A DNA stretch of 64,000 bases from Amycolatopsis australiensis (GCF_900119165.1 NZ_FPJG01000006.1:6758001-6822000); one strand, 5' to 3'; numbered from the stretch's first letter, positions 50,443-59,794 are shown. Program-made: numbers and translations. Notes: generated by a model from the sequence alone, not told the origin.

Positions 50443-52722
50443 ATGCATCTGAGACGACCACTCGTCTTGGCCGCGAGCGGCGCGCTGATCGCCGCGATGT
50501 GCACGACCACGACCGCCCAAGCCCAGCCCACCGCCACTCCCGGCGCCGTCGCGGACGCCCAGACTCTCGCCGTCAACGCGGCCGCCGGTCTCGTGGCCGG
50601 CAGGCCGTCCGCGCTGCACGCCAGCGCGGACGACGTCTTCGTGGCGCAGAAAGCGATTTCCGCCACCAACGGCCTCAAGTACGTCCCCTACGAGCGCAGC
50701 TACAAGGGCCTGCCGGTGGTGGGTGGCGACTTCGTCGTCGCGACCGACTCGACGGGGCACGTGCTCGGCACCTCCGTGGCGCAGGACCAGACCATCAACG
50801 TCGCCACGACCGGCGCGAAGGTGACGAAGGCGGCCGCCGAGGCGACCGCGCGGCAGCAACTGTCCGCCGTGGAAAGCGTGAGCCCGGCCCAGCAGGTCGT
50901 GTTCGCGCTCGGCACGCCGACGCTGGCGTGGAAGAGCACCGTCGTCGGCCGCGACGCCGAAGGCCCGAGCCGGCTCGACGTCGTCGTCGACGCCGCCACC
51001 GGCAAGGTGCTCCACACGCAGGAGCACGTCCTGCACGGTGACGGCACCTCCGCGTGGAACGGCCCGAACCCGGTGCACCTCGACACGACGCACTCGGGCA
51101 GCACGTACACGCTGAAGGACCCCACCATCACCAACACGTCCTGCCAGGACGCGGCCACCAACACCACGTTCAGCGGCCCGGACGACCTGTGGGGCAACGG
51201 CAACGCCACCAGCCGGGAGACCGGCTGCGTCGACGCGCTCTTCGCCGCCCAGACCGAGAACAAGATGCTCTCGCAGTGGCTGGGCCGCAACGGCTTCGAC
51301 GGCAACGGCGGCGGCTGGCCGATCCGCGTCGGGCTCAACGACCAGAACGCCTACTACGACGGCACGCAGGTCCAGATCGGCAAGAACACGCAGGGCCAGT
51401 GGATCGGCTCGATCGACGTCGTCGCGCACGAGCACGGTCACGGCATCGACGACCACACCCCGGGCGGCATCTCCGGCAACGGCACGCAGGAGTTCGTCGC
51501 GGACGTCTTCGGCGCCTCGACCGAGTGGTTCGCGAACGAGCCCGCCCCGTACGACACGCCGGACTTCCTCGTCGGCGAGCAGATCAACCTGGTCGGCAAC
51601 GGCCCGATCCGCAACATGTACAACCCGTCGGCGCTGGGCGACAAGAACTGCTACGACAGCTCGATCCCGACCACCGAGGTGCACGCGGCCGCCGGCCCCG
51701 GCAACCACTGGTTCTACCTGCTGGCCGAAGGCACCAACCCGACCAACGGGCAGCCGACCAGCCCCACCTGCAACAACTCGTCGATCACCGGCCTCGGCGT
51801 CCAGAACGCGGTGAAGATCTTCTACAACGCGATGCTGCTCAAGACCAGCGGCGCGTCGTACCTGAAGTACCGCACCTGGACGCTGACCGCGGCGAAGAAC
51901 CTGTTCCCGGGCAGCTGCACCGAGTTCAACACCGTCAAGGCGGCGTGGGACGCCATCAGCGTGCCCGCCCAGTCGGGCGACCCGACGTGCTCGGCGACCG
52001 GCACGGTCACCGTCTCGAACCCGGGCAACCAGTCGACCACGACGGGCGCTTCGGTGAACCTGCCGCTGTCGGCCAGCGGCGGCACCGCGCCGTACACCTG
52101 GTCGGCCACCGGCCTGCCCGCCGGCCTGTCGATCAACGCCTCCACCGGCACGATCTCGGGCACCGCGACCACCGCGGGGACCTCGAACGTGACGGTGACG
52201 GCGAAGGACGCGGCCGGCAAGACCGGCTCGGCGTCGTTCACCTGGACCGTCGGCACCACCGGCGGCTGCTCCGGCCAGAAGATCGTCAACGGCGGCTTCG
52301 AGTCGGGTGCCGCCAGCTGGACCGGCGACACCGGCACCATCGGCCAGTGGGCGTCCTCGGGTGAGGCGGCGCACGGCGGCACGTACAGCGCGTACCTCGA
52401 CGGCTACGGCTCGACGCACACCGAGGCCGTCGCGCAGTCGGTGAGCATCCCGGCGGGCTGCCACGCCAGCCTGACGTTCTACCTGCACATCGACACCGCC
52501 GAAACGACCACCACCACCGCCTACGACAAGCTGACCGTCTCCAACGGCAGCGCGACGCTGGGCAGCTACTCCAACCTGAACAGCAACACCGGGTACGCGC
52601 TCAAGACCATCGACGTCTCGTCGGCGGCCGGCGGCACCCTGGCGCTGAAGTTCAGCGGCACCGAAGACAGCTCGCTGCAGACCTCGTTCGTCATCGACGA
52701 CGTGGCCGTCACCCTGAGCTGA
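50443..52722 (+). CDS. Secreted M4-family (thermolysin-like) metalloprotease
   Basis: A 759-residue exported proteinase. A signal peptide (1-28) is followed by an FTP/PepSY-type propeptide (about 45-195), then the M4 catalytic region (about 215-505). Zinc ligands are H329 and H333 in AHEHGHGID and Glu350 in TQEFVADVFG; Glu330 is catalytic. A putative-Ig (He_PIG-type) domain follows (about 523-602, PYTWSATGLPAGLSINASTG), then a C-terminal jelly-roll domain (about 608-759, VNGGFESGAASW...FVIDDVAV). It should degrade proteins outside the cell after autocleavage of the propeptide. A strong hairpin terminator follows. Confidence 0.93.
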   Translation: MHLRRPLVLAASGALIAAMCTTTTAQAQPTATPGAVADAQTLAVNAAAGLVAGRPSALHASADDVFVAQKAISATNGLKYVPYERSYKGLPVVGGDFVVATDSTGHVLGTSVAQDQTINVATTGAKVTKAAAEATARQQLSAVESVSPAQQVVFALGTPTLAWKSTVVGRDAEGPSRLDVVVDAATGKVLHTQEHVLHGDGTSAWNGPNPVHLDTTHSGSTYTLKDPTITNTSCQDAATNTTFSGPDDLWGNGNATSRETGCVDALFAAQTENKMLSQWLGRNGFDGNGGGWPIRVGLNDQNAYYDGTQVQIGKNTQGQWIGSIDVVAHEHGHGIDDHTPGGISGNGTQEFVADVFGASTEWFANEPAPYDTPDFLVGEQINLVGNGPIRNMYNPSALGDKNCYDSSIPTTEVHAAAGPGNHWFYLLAEGTNPTNGQPTSPTCNNSSITGLGVQNAVKIFYNAMLLKTSGASYLKYRTWTLTAAKNLFPGSCTEFNTVKAAWDAISVPAQSGDPTCSATGTVTVSNPGNQSTTTGASVNLPLSASGGTAPYTWSATGLPAGLSINASTGTISGTATTAGTSNVTVTAKDAAGKTGSASFTWTVGTTGGCSGQKIVNGGFESGAASWTGDTGTIGQWASSGEAAHGGTYSAYLDGYGSTHTEAVAQSVSIPAGCHASLTFYLHIDTAETTTTTAYDKLTVSNGSATLGSYSNLNSNTGYALKTIDVSSAAGGTLALKFSGTEDSSLQTSFVIDDVAVTLS

Positions 52723-52736
52723 GCCTGAACCACCGA

Positions 52737-52768
52737 AGCGGGGAGACCGGGTGACCGGTCTCCCCGCT
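52737..52768 (+). terminator. Terminator of the M4 protease gene
   Basis: A perfect 14-bp stem (52737-52750 with 52755-52768) with a GTGA tetraloop, 15 bases after the stop codon. Confidence 0.87.
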
Positions 52769-52851
52769 GCCGTGTTTCCTCAGGGAGAAACCCGGAGGAC
52801 AAAGCGGACAGCGTCGCCTAGCTTGGCGGTGTCACCGAGAGGGGAACCGCC

Positions 52852-53824
52852 ATGCCGGAACCGGACAGCGCCGTCCAGGTGCGCGGGCTCGTGAAGACCT
52901 ACGGCTCGACCCGCGCGCTCGACGGTGTCGACCTCGACATCCCGGCCGGGCGCGTGCTCGGCCTCCTGGGCCCGAACGGCGCCGGGAAGACCACCACCGT
53001 CCGCATCCTGACCACCCTGCTGCGGCCGGACTCGGGTGAGGCGCGCGTCGCCGGGTTCGACGTCCTCGCCGAACCCGACCAGGTGCGCCGCCGGATCGGG
53101 CTGTCCGGCCAGTACGCGGCCGTCGACGAGAACCTCACCGGCTTCGAGAACCTGTACATGGTCGGGCGGCTCTACGGCAGGCGGAAGGCGGCGGCCCGCT
53201 CGCGGGCCCGCGAGCTGCTGGCGCGGTTCCGCCTGGAGGAGGCCGCCGACCGGCCGGCCAAGGGCTACTCGGGCGGCATGCGGCGGCGGCTCGACCTGGC
53301 CGGCGCGCTGGGTCGCCGAGCCGGCCGTCGTCGTGCTCGACGAGCCGACCACCGGCCTCGACCCCGGCGGGCGCCTCGACACCTGGGGCGTCATCAAGGA
53401 GCTGGTCGCCGACGGCACCACCGTGCTGCTGACCACCCAGTACCTGGAAGAGGCCGACCAGCTGGCCGACTCGATCGTGGTGATCGACCACGGCCGGGTG
53501 ATCGCCCGCGGCACGGCGGACGAGCTCAAGGCGCAGACCGGCGGCGAACGGCTGGAGCTGGTCGTGGCGTCGGCCGCGGACCTGCCCGCCACCCTCGCGG
53601 TCCTGCGCGAGGTCGGCGCGGGCGAGCCGTCCGGCGACGACCACACGCGGCGCGCGGAGATCATCGTCGACACCGGCCCGAAGGCGCTCATCGAGGCCCT
53701 GCGCCGGCTCGACGCCCAGGGCATCGGCGTCCAGGACGTCGCCCTGCACCGGCCGACGCTGGACGACGTGTTCCTGTCCCTGACCGGCCACGGCGCCGGG
53801 TCCGCCGAGGAGGCCGCGAAGTGA
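52852..53824 (+). pseudogene. DrrA-type ABC exporter ATPase, disrupted by a +1 frameshift
   Basis: The first frame encodes Walker A (GPNGAGKTT, about residues 40-48), the Q-loop and the signature [15 protein letters not shown]. After GCGCTG at 53310 the reading continues correctly only in another frame ([18 protein letters not shown]). One extra G in the run 53310-53312 explains this: the span is 973 bp, that is 324 codons plus one base. Without it the product would be a complete 323-residue daunorubicin-resistance-type ATPase ending with a GTGA overlap to the permease gene. It is either a real inactivation, a slippage site, or a sequencing error in a G-run. Confidence 0.85.
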
Positions 53825-54624
53825 ACGCGCTGGCGAAGGGCATTTCCGACGGCGGGGTCGTCACGTGGCGCAACCTGATGAACGTCCGCCGCAACCCCGA
53901 CTGGCTGATGGCCGCGACGCTGCAGCCGATCATGTTCGTGCTGCTGTTCGCCTACGTCTTCGGCAACGCGATCGGCGGCGAAGCGGGCGGCGCGGCGTAC
54001 CGCGAGTTCCTGATCGCCGGGATCTTCGCCCAGACGGTGGCGTTCAACTCGGCGTTCACCGTCATCGGCTTCGCCAACGACCTGCAGAAGGGCATCATCG
54101 ACCGGTTCCGCTCGCTGCCGATGTCGCGCCTGGCGGTGGTCTTCGGCCGGACGACGTCGGACCTGGTGGTCAGCGTGGTCGCGCTGGTCGTGATGTCGGC
54201 GTGCGGGCTGATCGTCGGCTGGCGCATCCGCGGCAGCCTCGGCGACGCGCTGCTGGGCTACCTGGTGATGCTGATGTTCGCGTGGGCGCTGTCGTGGGTG
54301 GGCGCGCTGATCGGGCTCGCCGCGCGCAGCGTCGAGGTGGCGCAGAGCCTCGGGCTGATCTGGATGTTCCCGCTGAGCTTCATCTCCTCGGCGTTCGTCC
54401 CGACGCAGACGCTGCCGCCGTTCCTGCGGGCGATCGCGGACTGGAACCCGTTCACGGCGGTGATCAACGCGACGCGGGAGCTGTTCGGCAACCGGTTCGG
54501 GGCGCCACCGACGGGCTGGCCGGCCGAGCACGCAGCCCTGTACTCGATCGTGTGCTGCGTGGTGATCATCGCGGTGTTCGCCCCGCTGGCGACTGCGCGC
54601 TACCGCCGGGTGGCGAGCAAGTAG
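53821..54624 (+). CDS. DrrB-type ABC exporter permease
   Basis: A 267-residue ABC-2 membrane protein with six hydrophobic segments ([20 protein letters not shown], the [20 protein letters not shown] region, [20 protein letters not shown]). It is the membrane partner of the disrupted ATPase and would export a drug-like or lipid compound. GTG 53821 overlaps the ATPase stop codon by 4 bp. With the ATPase frameshifted, coupling and activity are doubtful unless frameshifting restores it. Confidence 0.88.
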   Translation: MNALAKGISDGGVVTWRNLMNVRRNPDWLMAATLQPIMFVLLFAYVFGNAIGGEAGGAAYREFLIAGIFAQTVAFNSAFTVIGFANDLQKGIIDRFRSLPMSRLAVVFGRTTSDLVVSVVALVVMSACGLIVGWRIRGSLGDALLGYLVMLMFAWALSWVGALIGLAARSVEVAQSLGLIWMFPLSFISSAFVPTQTLPPFLRAIADWNPFTAVINATRELFGNRFGAPPTGWPAEHAALYSIVCCVVIIAVFAPLATARYRRVASK

Positions 54625-54645
54625 GACCGTCCGAAGAGGACGCCT

Positions 54646-55062
54646 TCAGTCCTCTTCGGACAGTTCGACGATCGGGATGACCCGCTTGGCCTGCCGGGCC
54701 TTCGCCGCGTGGTCGGCCAGGAACGGGTAGTGCTTCTCCAGCTCCGTCCAGGTCCGCACGTAGTCCGCGCCCAGCAGGGGCAGGGCCTCGGCCGCGAACT
54801 CGCGGCCGTCCAGCTCCACCGTCACCCGCGGGTCGTCCACCAGGTTCAGGTACCAGTCCGGGTGCCGCGGCGCGCCGATGTTCGACGCCACCACCAGCAG
54901 CCGGTCGCCGTCGCGGTGGAACATCATCGGCACCGTTCTCGGCTCGCCCGACCGCCGTCCCGTCGTGGTCAGCAGCACCAGCCGGTCCCGGTGCATCCCG
55001 TCGACCTCGCCGCCCGCCCGGAACTGCTCGATCACGCGGCGGTTCGTCTCCCGGACGTCCAT
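54646..55062 (-). CDS. Deazaflavin (F420)-dependent nitroreductase-family protein
   Basis: A 138-residue split beta-barrel protein of the Ddn/FDOR-A group (VLLTTTGRRSGEPRTVPMMF, LVVASNIGAPRHPDWYLNLV, a PFLADHAAK segment). Such proteins use reduced F420 to reduce nitro or quinone compounds. The ATG at 55062 lies only two bases from the stop of the upstream DUF6069 gene, so the two form an operon. It is convergent with the ABC permease gene. Confidence 0.88.
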   Translation of the reverse strand: MDVRETNRRVIEQFRAGGEVDGMHRDRLVLLTTTGRRSGEPRTVPMMFHRDGDRLLVVASNIGAPRHPDWYLNLVDDPRVTVELDGREFAAEALPLLGADYVRTWTELEKHYPFLADHAAKARQAKRVIPIVELSEED

Positions 55063-55064
55063 GG

Positions 55065-55607
55065 TCAGCTGTCGTAGTACCGGGTCGGCGGGGGCTCCTG
55101 CTGCGTCCACTGCCGGGTCGGCGGCGGTGCGGCCTTCTGCTGGCTGCGGCGCCGGTGCAGCGTCCGCGCGCTGGCCGCCATGCTGTTCACGACCGCGGCG
55201 ATGACGAGCCCGATGACGAGGTTGATCACGGCCGTCGCGATCTTGGCGCTCGGCGCGACCGTGAGCGTCAGCGGCAGCACCACCGCGATCAGCGTCACCA
55301 GCACCATGATCCAGCCGAAGAACTGGGCCGGCGCCGGCGTGGCGACGCTGAGCAGGTGCATCAGCCCAGTGGCGAGCAGGGCCACCGCGGCGGCGACCAG
55401 GGCGTACGTCGTGGTGCTCGCGTTCCCCCACACGCCCTCGCCTTTTGGGGCCAGCACTTCGACCTCGAAGATCCCGCGCGCGATCAGCAGCCCGACCACC
55501 GCGAGCAGGGCCGCGACCACCGCCGTCGCCACGCCGCCCGCCCACAGCCGGCGCGCGTCGATCCCCGGGCGGACGTCCTGGGGCTGGTTCCCGTAGTAGT
55601 CGGACAT
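55065..55607 (-). CDS. DUF6069-type membrane protein
   Basis: A 180-residue protein with four predicted membrane helices (about residues 25-45, 68-90, 98-117 and 122-143). Its pattern matches the DUF6069 family (ALVAAAVALLATGLMHLLSV, PAQFFGWIMVLVTLIAVVLP), followed by a Gln/Pro-rich cytoplasmic tail. The function is unknown. The ATG at 55607 follows GGAAGG. It is in an operon with the Ddn-like gene and divergent from the SDR gene. Confidence 0.8.
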   Translation of the reverse strand: MSDYYGNQPQDVRPGIDARRLWAGGVATAVVAALLAVVGLLIARGIFEVEVLAPKGEGVWGNASTTTYALVAAAVALLATGLMHLLSVATPAPAQFFGWIMVLVTLIAVVLPLTLTVAPSAKIATAVINLVIGLVIAAVVNSMAASARTLHRRRSQQKAAPPPTRQWTQQEPPPTRYYDS

Positions 55608-55674
55608 CAGAGCCTTCCTAGGTCGGCTGCGCCTCTCGTGGTCGATTGTCCCCTCTTTCGGCCTCGTCCGCGAT

Positions 55675-55705
55675 TTGCGCTGGAGCGCACTCCAGTTCGT
55701 AGCGT
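55675..55705 (+). promoter_or_regulatory. MerR-type promoter with 19-bp spacer
   Basis: A -35 TTGCGC (55675-55680), 19-bp spacer and -10 TAGCGT (55700-55705) enclose the inverted repeat CTGGAGCGCACTCCAG (55680-55695). A 19-bp spacer holding a dyad is the hallmark of MerR-activated promoters. The -10 ends six bases before the SDR ATG. Confidence 0.65.
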
Positions 55706-55711
55706 CGGGGC

Positions 55712-56671
55712 ATGACCACCGCACAGCACAAGATCGGCTCGGGCTTCGGCGCCACCACCACGGCCGCCGAAGCCGTCGCAGGCATCGACCTGACCGGCAA
55801 GCTCGCCCTCGTCACCGGCGGGTACTCCGGGATCGGCCTGGAAACCACCCGCGCGCTGACCGGCGCCGGTGCCCACGTCGTCGTCCCGGCCCGCCGCCGC
55901 CAGGCCGCCGAGGAAGCACTGGACGGCATCGGCGGCGTCGAGGTCGGCGAGCTGGACCTGGGCGACCTCGACAGCGTCCGCGCGTTCGCGGAGCGGTTCC
56001 TGGCCACCGGACGCCGGATCGACCTCCTCATCGCCAACGCGGGCGTCATGGCGTGCCCGGAGACCCGCGTCGGACCGGGCTGGGAGGCCCAGTTCGCCAC
56101 CAACCACCTCGGCCACTTCGCGCTGGTCAACCGCCTCTGGCCGGCGGTCGCCGACGGCGCGCGGGTCGTCTCGCTGTCTTCTCGCGGCCACCACTACTCG
56201 CCGATCCGCTGGGACGACGTCCAGTTCACCCGCGGCTACGACAAGTGGGCGGCCTACGGGCAGGCCAAGACGGCCAACGTCCTGTTCGCCGTCCGGCTCG
56301 ACGAGCTCGGCGCCGCGCGCGGCGTCCACGCGTTCGCGCTGCACCCGGGCGGCATCATGACGCCGCTGCAGCGGCACCTGCCGCGGGAGGAGATGATCGA
56401 GCGCGGCTGGATCGACGAAGCGGGCAACGTCCTGATGCGGTTCAAGACGCCGGAGCAGGGCGCCGCGACGACCGTGTGGGCGGCGACGTCACCGCAGCTG
56501 GACGGACTGGGCGGGCTGTACCTGGAGGACTGCGACGTCGCCGAGCTGTCCCCCGAGGACGCCGGAGGTCTCGCCGCTTCGGGCGTCCGCCGGTACGCCG
56601 TGGACCGCGACGAGGCGCGGCGGCTCTGGACGCTCTCGGCGGAGCTCACCGGGGTGGCCGCGTTCGCGTGA
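55712..56671 (+). CDS. Short-chain dehydrogenase/oxidoreductase under a MerR-type promoter
   Basis: A 319-residue SDR with a 25-residue N-terminal extension, TGGYSGIGLE cofactor loop, IANAGVMACPE, SLSSRGH and the intact YGQAK active site. It is of the extended oxidoreductase type often linked to MerR regulators of aldehyde or redox stress. ATG 55712 is at the leaderless distance from TAGCGT. No MerR gene lies in this window, so the regulator must be encoded elsewhere. Confidence 0.87.
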   Translation: MTTAQHKIGSGFGATTTAAEAVAGIDLTGKLALVTGGYSGIGLETTRALTGAGAHVVVPARRRQAAEEALDGIGGVEVGELDLGDLDSVRAFAERFLATGRRIDLLIANAGVMACPETRVGPGWEAQFATNHLGHFALVNRLWPAVADGARVVSLSSRGHHYSPIRWDDVQFTRGYDKWAAYGQAKTANVLFAVRLDELGAARGVHAFALHPGGIMTPLQRHLPREEMIERGWIDEAGNVLMRFKTPEQGAATTVWAATSPQLDGLGGLYLEDCDVAELSPEDAGGLAASGVRRYAVDRDEARRLWTLSAELTGVAAFA

Positions 56672-56715
56672 TCATCTGACGTTTGCCGCCGCCGGCGCCC
56701 GGGTACATTGCGGCC

Positions 56716-58389
56716 GTGGCCGACGACGCCGGCAGAACGGGGAACGCGCCGATGAGCGACGCGGACGACCGCACCTGCGCTCGTTTCGCTCTCGGCGAGT
56801 TCTCCGTGCCACCGCGTTCGCTGCCCGACGAGCGGCCGCCCGGCCTGCTGGCCGGGAGGTACGAGGTCGGCAGGCTGATCGGCAGCGGCGGCACGGCCCG
56901 CGTGTACCGGGCCTACGACCTGCGGCTCGCGCGCGAGGTCGCGGTGAAGATCTACGACCGGGACGCGGTGGCGCTCGACCAGCGGCGGCGGCTGCGCGAG
57001 ATGACCATCCAGGGCAGCATCGCCCATCCGGGTGTGGTGGCGCTGCTCGACAGCGGCACCGAGCACGGCCGCACGTACCTGGTGATGCAGCTGGTCGAGG
57101 GCGAGAACCTGGCGGAGCGGCTGCTCGGCGGCCCGATGCCGGCGGCCGAGGTGATCACGCTGGCCGACGGGCTGGCCGAAGCGCTGGCGCACGTGCACGC
57201 GCTGCGCGTGGTGCACCGCGACCTCAAGCCGGCCAACGTGTTCCTGTCCGCGGACGGCCCGCTGATCGGCGACTTCGGCATCGCGCACGCACTGGACACG
57301 ACGCACATCACGGGCACGGGCGTGGTCCCGGGCACGGCGGCGTACCTGGCCCCGGAGCAGGTGGGCGGCGAGCCGGCGGGCCCACCGGCGGACGTCTACG
57401 CGCTGGGACTGATCCTGCTGGAGTGCGTGACGGGCCGGCGCGAATACCTGGGCACGATGGTCGAGGCGGCGATGGCGCGGCTGACGAGGCCACCCCGGAT
57501 CCCGGAGGGGCTGCCGCCATCGCTGGCGTACACGCTGCACCGGATGACGCAACGGGAGCCGTCGGCCCGCCCGACGGCGACGGAGGTGCGGCAGCTGCTG
57601 CACGCACCGGCACCGAGTACGCCCCGGTGGACCAGCGCGACAGCCTCGGGCGAGCACGACTTGCTGGGCGCGGTGCGCGACGCCGGCTGGACCGGCACCG
57701 CCGCCAATCCCGGCCACCACGACCGGCCTGGCACCACGGCGAGCGACCTCGGCGAGATCGGCACCGGCCAGCCGGGCCACCACCAACGGCTCTGGGCCAC
57801 CGAGAGCGACTCCAGCTGGACCGGCACCGCCCAACCCGGCCACCACGACCGCCCCGGCACCACCGCGAGCGACCTAGGCGCCATCGGCATCGGCGCACGC
57901 GCCTCCGGAGAGCCCGGCCGCATCGGCGCGGCCGCCGGCCGCCGCCGGACCGGCGACCACCCCGGCTCCGGCACCACAGGCCGCGGCTTCGACCGGACCG
58001 CCGGCGACACCCGCGAACCCCATCGAATTCTCGGCGTCCTCGGCCTGTCACCCGCGAGCGATCCGGCGCACCGGCGCCGGTTCACGACGGCCGCCGGATT
58101 GACCGCTGCCGCCGTGGTCGCCGTCTCCGCGATGCTGCTCTCCGCGCAGGAACCCGGCACCACTCCCGCTCAGCCGCCGGTGGCGAACTCGCCCGTGCCG
58201 ACGTCCTCGCCGGCCTCGTCCGCGCCGCTCGCCGAGTCCGGCACGCCGGCTCCTGGCTCGACCGAGTCCGCCTCTCTCGAACCGGCCGCCGTCACCAGCA
58301 GAACGCAGGCGCCGCCGGCTTCGAAGCCCGGCAAGCCGCCGAAAACCCCGCCGCCGGGCAAGGGCAAAGGCAAAGGCCACGACTCGTGA
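56716..58389 (+). CDS. Membrane-bound Ser/Thr protein kinase with long repetitive linker
   Basis: A 557-residue Hanks-type kinase. The catalytic domain (about 50-305) has the glycine loop IGSGGTARVY, Lys78 in VAVKIY, HRDLKPAN with Asp169, DFG in IGDFGIA and APE as LAPEQVG. A His/Thr/Gly-rich linker (about 310-440) contains a near-duplicated segment. One membrane helix (about 457-477) leads to a Pro/Ser/Thr-rich outer tail ending KGKGKGHDS. There are no PASTA repeats. GTG 56716 lies six bases after TACATT (56704-56709), so leaderless; ATG 56752 behind GGGGA is the alternative start. Confidence 0.88.
   Translation: MADDAGRTGNAPMSDADDRTCARFALGEFSVPPRSLPDERPPGLLAGRYEVGRLIGSGGTARVYRAYDLRLAREVAVKIYDRDAVALDQRRRLREMTIQGSIAHPGVVALLDSGTEHGRTYLVMQLVEGENLAERLLGGPMPAAEVITLADGLAEALAHVHALRVVHRDLKPANVFLSADGPLIGDFGIAHALDTTHITGTGVVPGTAAYLAPEQVGGEPAGPPADVYALGLILLECVTGRREYLGTMVEAAMARLTRPPRIPEGLPPSLAYTLHRMTQREPSARPTATEVRQLLHAPAPSTPRWTSATASGEHDLLGAVRDAGWTGTAANPGHHDRPGTTASDLGEIGTGQPGHHQRLWATESDSSWTGTAQPGHHDRPGTTASDLGAIGIGARASGEPGRIGAAAGRRRTGDHPGSGTTGRGFDRTAGDTREPHRILGVLGLSPASDPAHRRRFTTAAGLTAAAVVAVSAMLLSAQEPGTTPAQPPVANSPVPTSSPASSAPLAESGTPAPGSTESASLEPAAVTSRTQAPPASKPGKPPKTPPPGKGKGKGHDS
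57688..57894 (+). repeat. Internal 78-80-bp direct duplication in the kinase linker
   Basis: The segment from about 57688 recurs from 57817, offset 129 bp. Both encode WTGTA, then PGHHDRPGTTASDLG and a terminal IGxG. The segment between them has a third, more diverged PGHH unit. The duplication is in frame. Confidence 0.7.
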
Positions 58390-58624
58390 GACGCGGGACC
58401 TCCGGCGGCCCGATCGGCCCCGCTGCGGAAAACCGCTCCGGACCAGCCCGGAATCGTTTCGCCGAATACGGACTCGAAGCGAAACCGACCGGCAGCCGAA
58501 CCGGCGAAACGGCGCTGACGCCGTAATCCCCACTTCAACATACAGCCGTCCCCAGGGCTTGCGGCAAGCCCCCGGCGCGGGTCCACAATCCGGGCTCGTC
58601 TTTTTCCGTCGAGGGGATTCCGTC
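58390..58624 (+). promoter_or_regulatory. Intergenic region with a 17-bp inverted repeat
   Basis: No gene is seen between the kinase and the glycosyltransferase. GGGCTTG-CGG-CAAGCCC at 58555-58571 is a perfect hairpin or operator about 50 bp upstream of the glycosyltransferase start. An AT-rich segment (CAACATACA) at about 58537 may be promoter sequence. Confidence 0.4.
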
Positions 58625-59794
58625 ATGCGTGTGCTGCTGTCCACGATCGGTTCGCGGGGTGAGGTCCAGCCGGTCCTGGCGCTGGCTTCGGAGCTGCGGG
58701 CGCTGGGGCAGGACGTCCGCCTGTGCGTGCCGCCGGACTTCCGGGACCGGCTCGAGGGCCTCGGGTTCGACGTCGTGCCCATCGGGCCCGCGCTGCGCCG
58801 GACCACGCTCGAACAGGTCCGCAAGTCCGCCGGGGACACCGTCGCCACCCAGTTCGAGACGATCACGGTGGCCGCCGAGGGCTGTGACGTCCTGGTCGCC
58901 GCCGGGGCCCTGCAGTTCGCCGCCCGCTCGATCGCCGAACGGATGGGCGCCGCCTACGTCTACGCCGCTTTCTGCCCGATCACGTTGCCGTCGGAGCGGC
59001 ACGCGCCGCCGCCGATGCCGTGGCGGTCGCCCGGCGAGACGGACAACTTGGCCCTCTGGCGCGAAGACGCGCAGCGCTGGAACACGATGTTCGGCGGGCG
59101 GGTCGACGCGTTCCGGGCGGCGGCCGGCCAGGAGCCCGTCGACGACCTGCCGGGCCACGTCTTCACCGACCGGCCGTGGCTCGCCGCCGATGCGGCGCTG
59201 GCGCCGTGGCCGGGCGACCCCCGGGTCGTCCAGACGGGCGCGTGGATCTGGCCGGACGAGCGGCCGCTGCCGGACGAGCTGCGGGAGTTCCTCGACGCGG
59301 GCGAGCCGCCGGTGTACTTCGGGTTCGGCAGCATGCACGCGCCGGCCGAAGTCGCCGGAATCGCGCTCGAGGCGGCGCGGGCGCACGGCCGCCGGGCCGT
59401 CGTCGCCCGCGGGTGGGCCGGCCTCGCCGTGGTGGACGCGCCCGGCTGCCTCGGCATCGGCGAGGTCAACCAGCAGGCGCTGTTCCGGCGGGTGGCGGCG
59501 GTCGTCCACCACGGCGGCGCGGGCACGACGACGACGGCGGCCCGCGCGGGCGCGCCCCAGGTGGTCGTGCCGCAGATGTACGACCAGCACTACTTCGCCG
59601 GCCGCGTCACCGCGTTGGGGCTGGGCGCGGCCACCGAGCCGGGCGTGCCGACGGTCGCGGCGCTGACGGAAGCCCTGGACACCGCCCTGCGGTCCCACGC
59701 GGCGGCGCGGGAGTTCGCGGGCCGGGTGCGCGGGGACGGCACGAGCGTCGCCGCCCGCCACCTGCTGGAGACGGTCCCGCTCACGTCGGCCTGA
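58625..59794 (+). CDS. GT1-family (glycopeptide/macrolide-type) glycosyltransferase
   Basis: A 389-residue GT-B enzyme resembling vancomycin-type Gtf proteins. The N-terminal domain begins MRVLLSTIGSRGEVQPVLAL. The nucleotide-sugar-binding C-terminal region contains VYFGFGSM (about 223-230), GEVNQQALF and the donor-site HHGGAGTTTTAARAGAPQVV (about 293-312), then DQHYFAGRV. It would transfer a deoxysugar or hexose to a lipophilic acceptor. No aglycone or deoxysugar genes are nearby, so it may modify or detoxify a compound made elsewhere. ATG 58625 follows GAGGGG. Confidence 0.9.
   Translation: MRVLLSTIGSRGEVQPVLALASELRALGQDVRLCVPPDFRDRLEGLGFDVVPIGPALRRTTLEQVRKSAGDTVATQFETITVAAEGCDVLVAAGALQFAARSIAERMGAAYVYAAFCPITLPSERHAPPPMPWRSPGETDNLALWREDAQRWNTMFGGRVDAFRAAAGQEPVDDLPGHVFTDRPWLAADAALAPWPGDPRVVQTGAWIWPDERPLPDELREFLDAGEPPVYFGFGSMHAPAEVAGIALEAARAHGRRAVVARGWAGLAVVDAPGCLGIGEVNQQALFRRVAAVVHHGGAGTTTTAARAGAPQVVVPQMYDQHYFAGRVTALGLGAATEPGVPTVAALTEALDTALRSHAAAREFAGRVRGDGTSVAARHLLETVPLTSA

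Noticed and set aside
52852..54624. One long fused ABC ATPase-permease gene
   Set aside because: The single open frame exists only because the frameshift leads into the permease frame; the middle third is nonsense. Two separate genes with a broken first one explain the sequence better.
58625..59794. Secondary-metabolite gene cluster around the glycosyltransferase
   Set aside because: No polyketide, peptide synthetase, deoxysugar or tailoring genes occur on either side.
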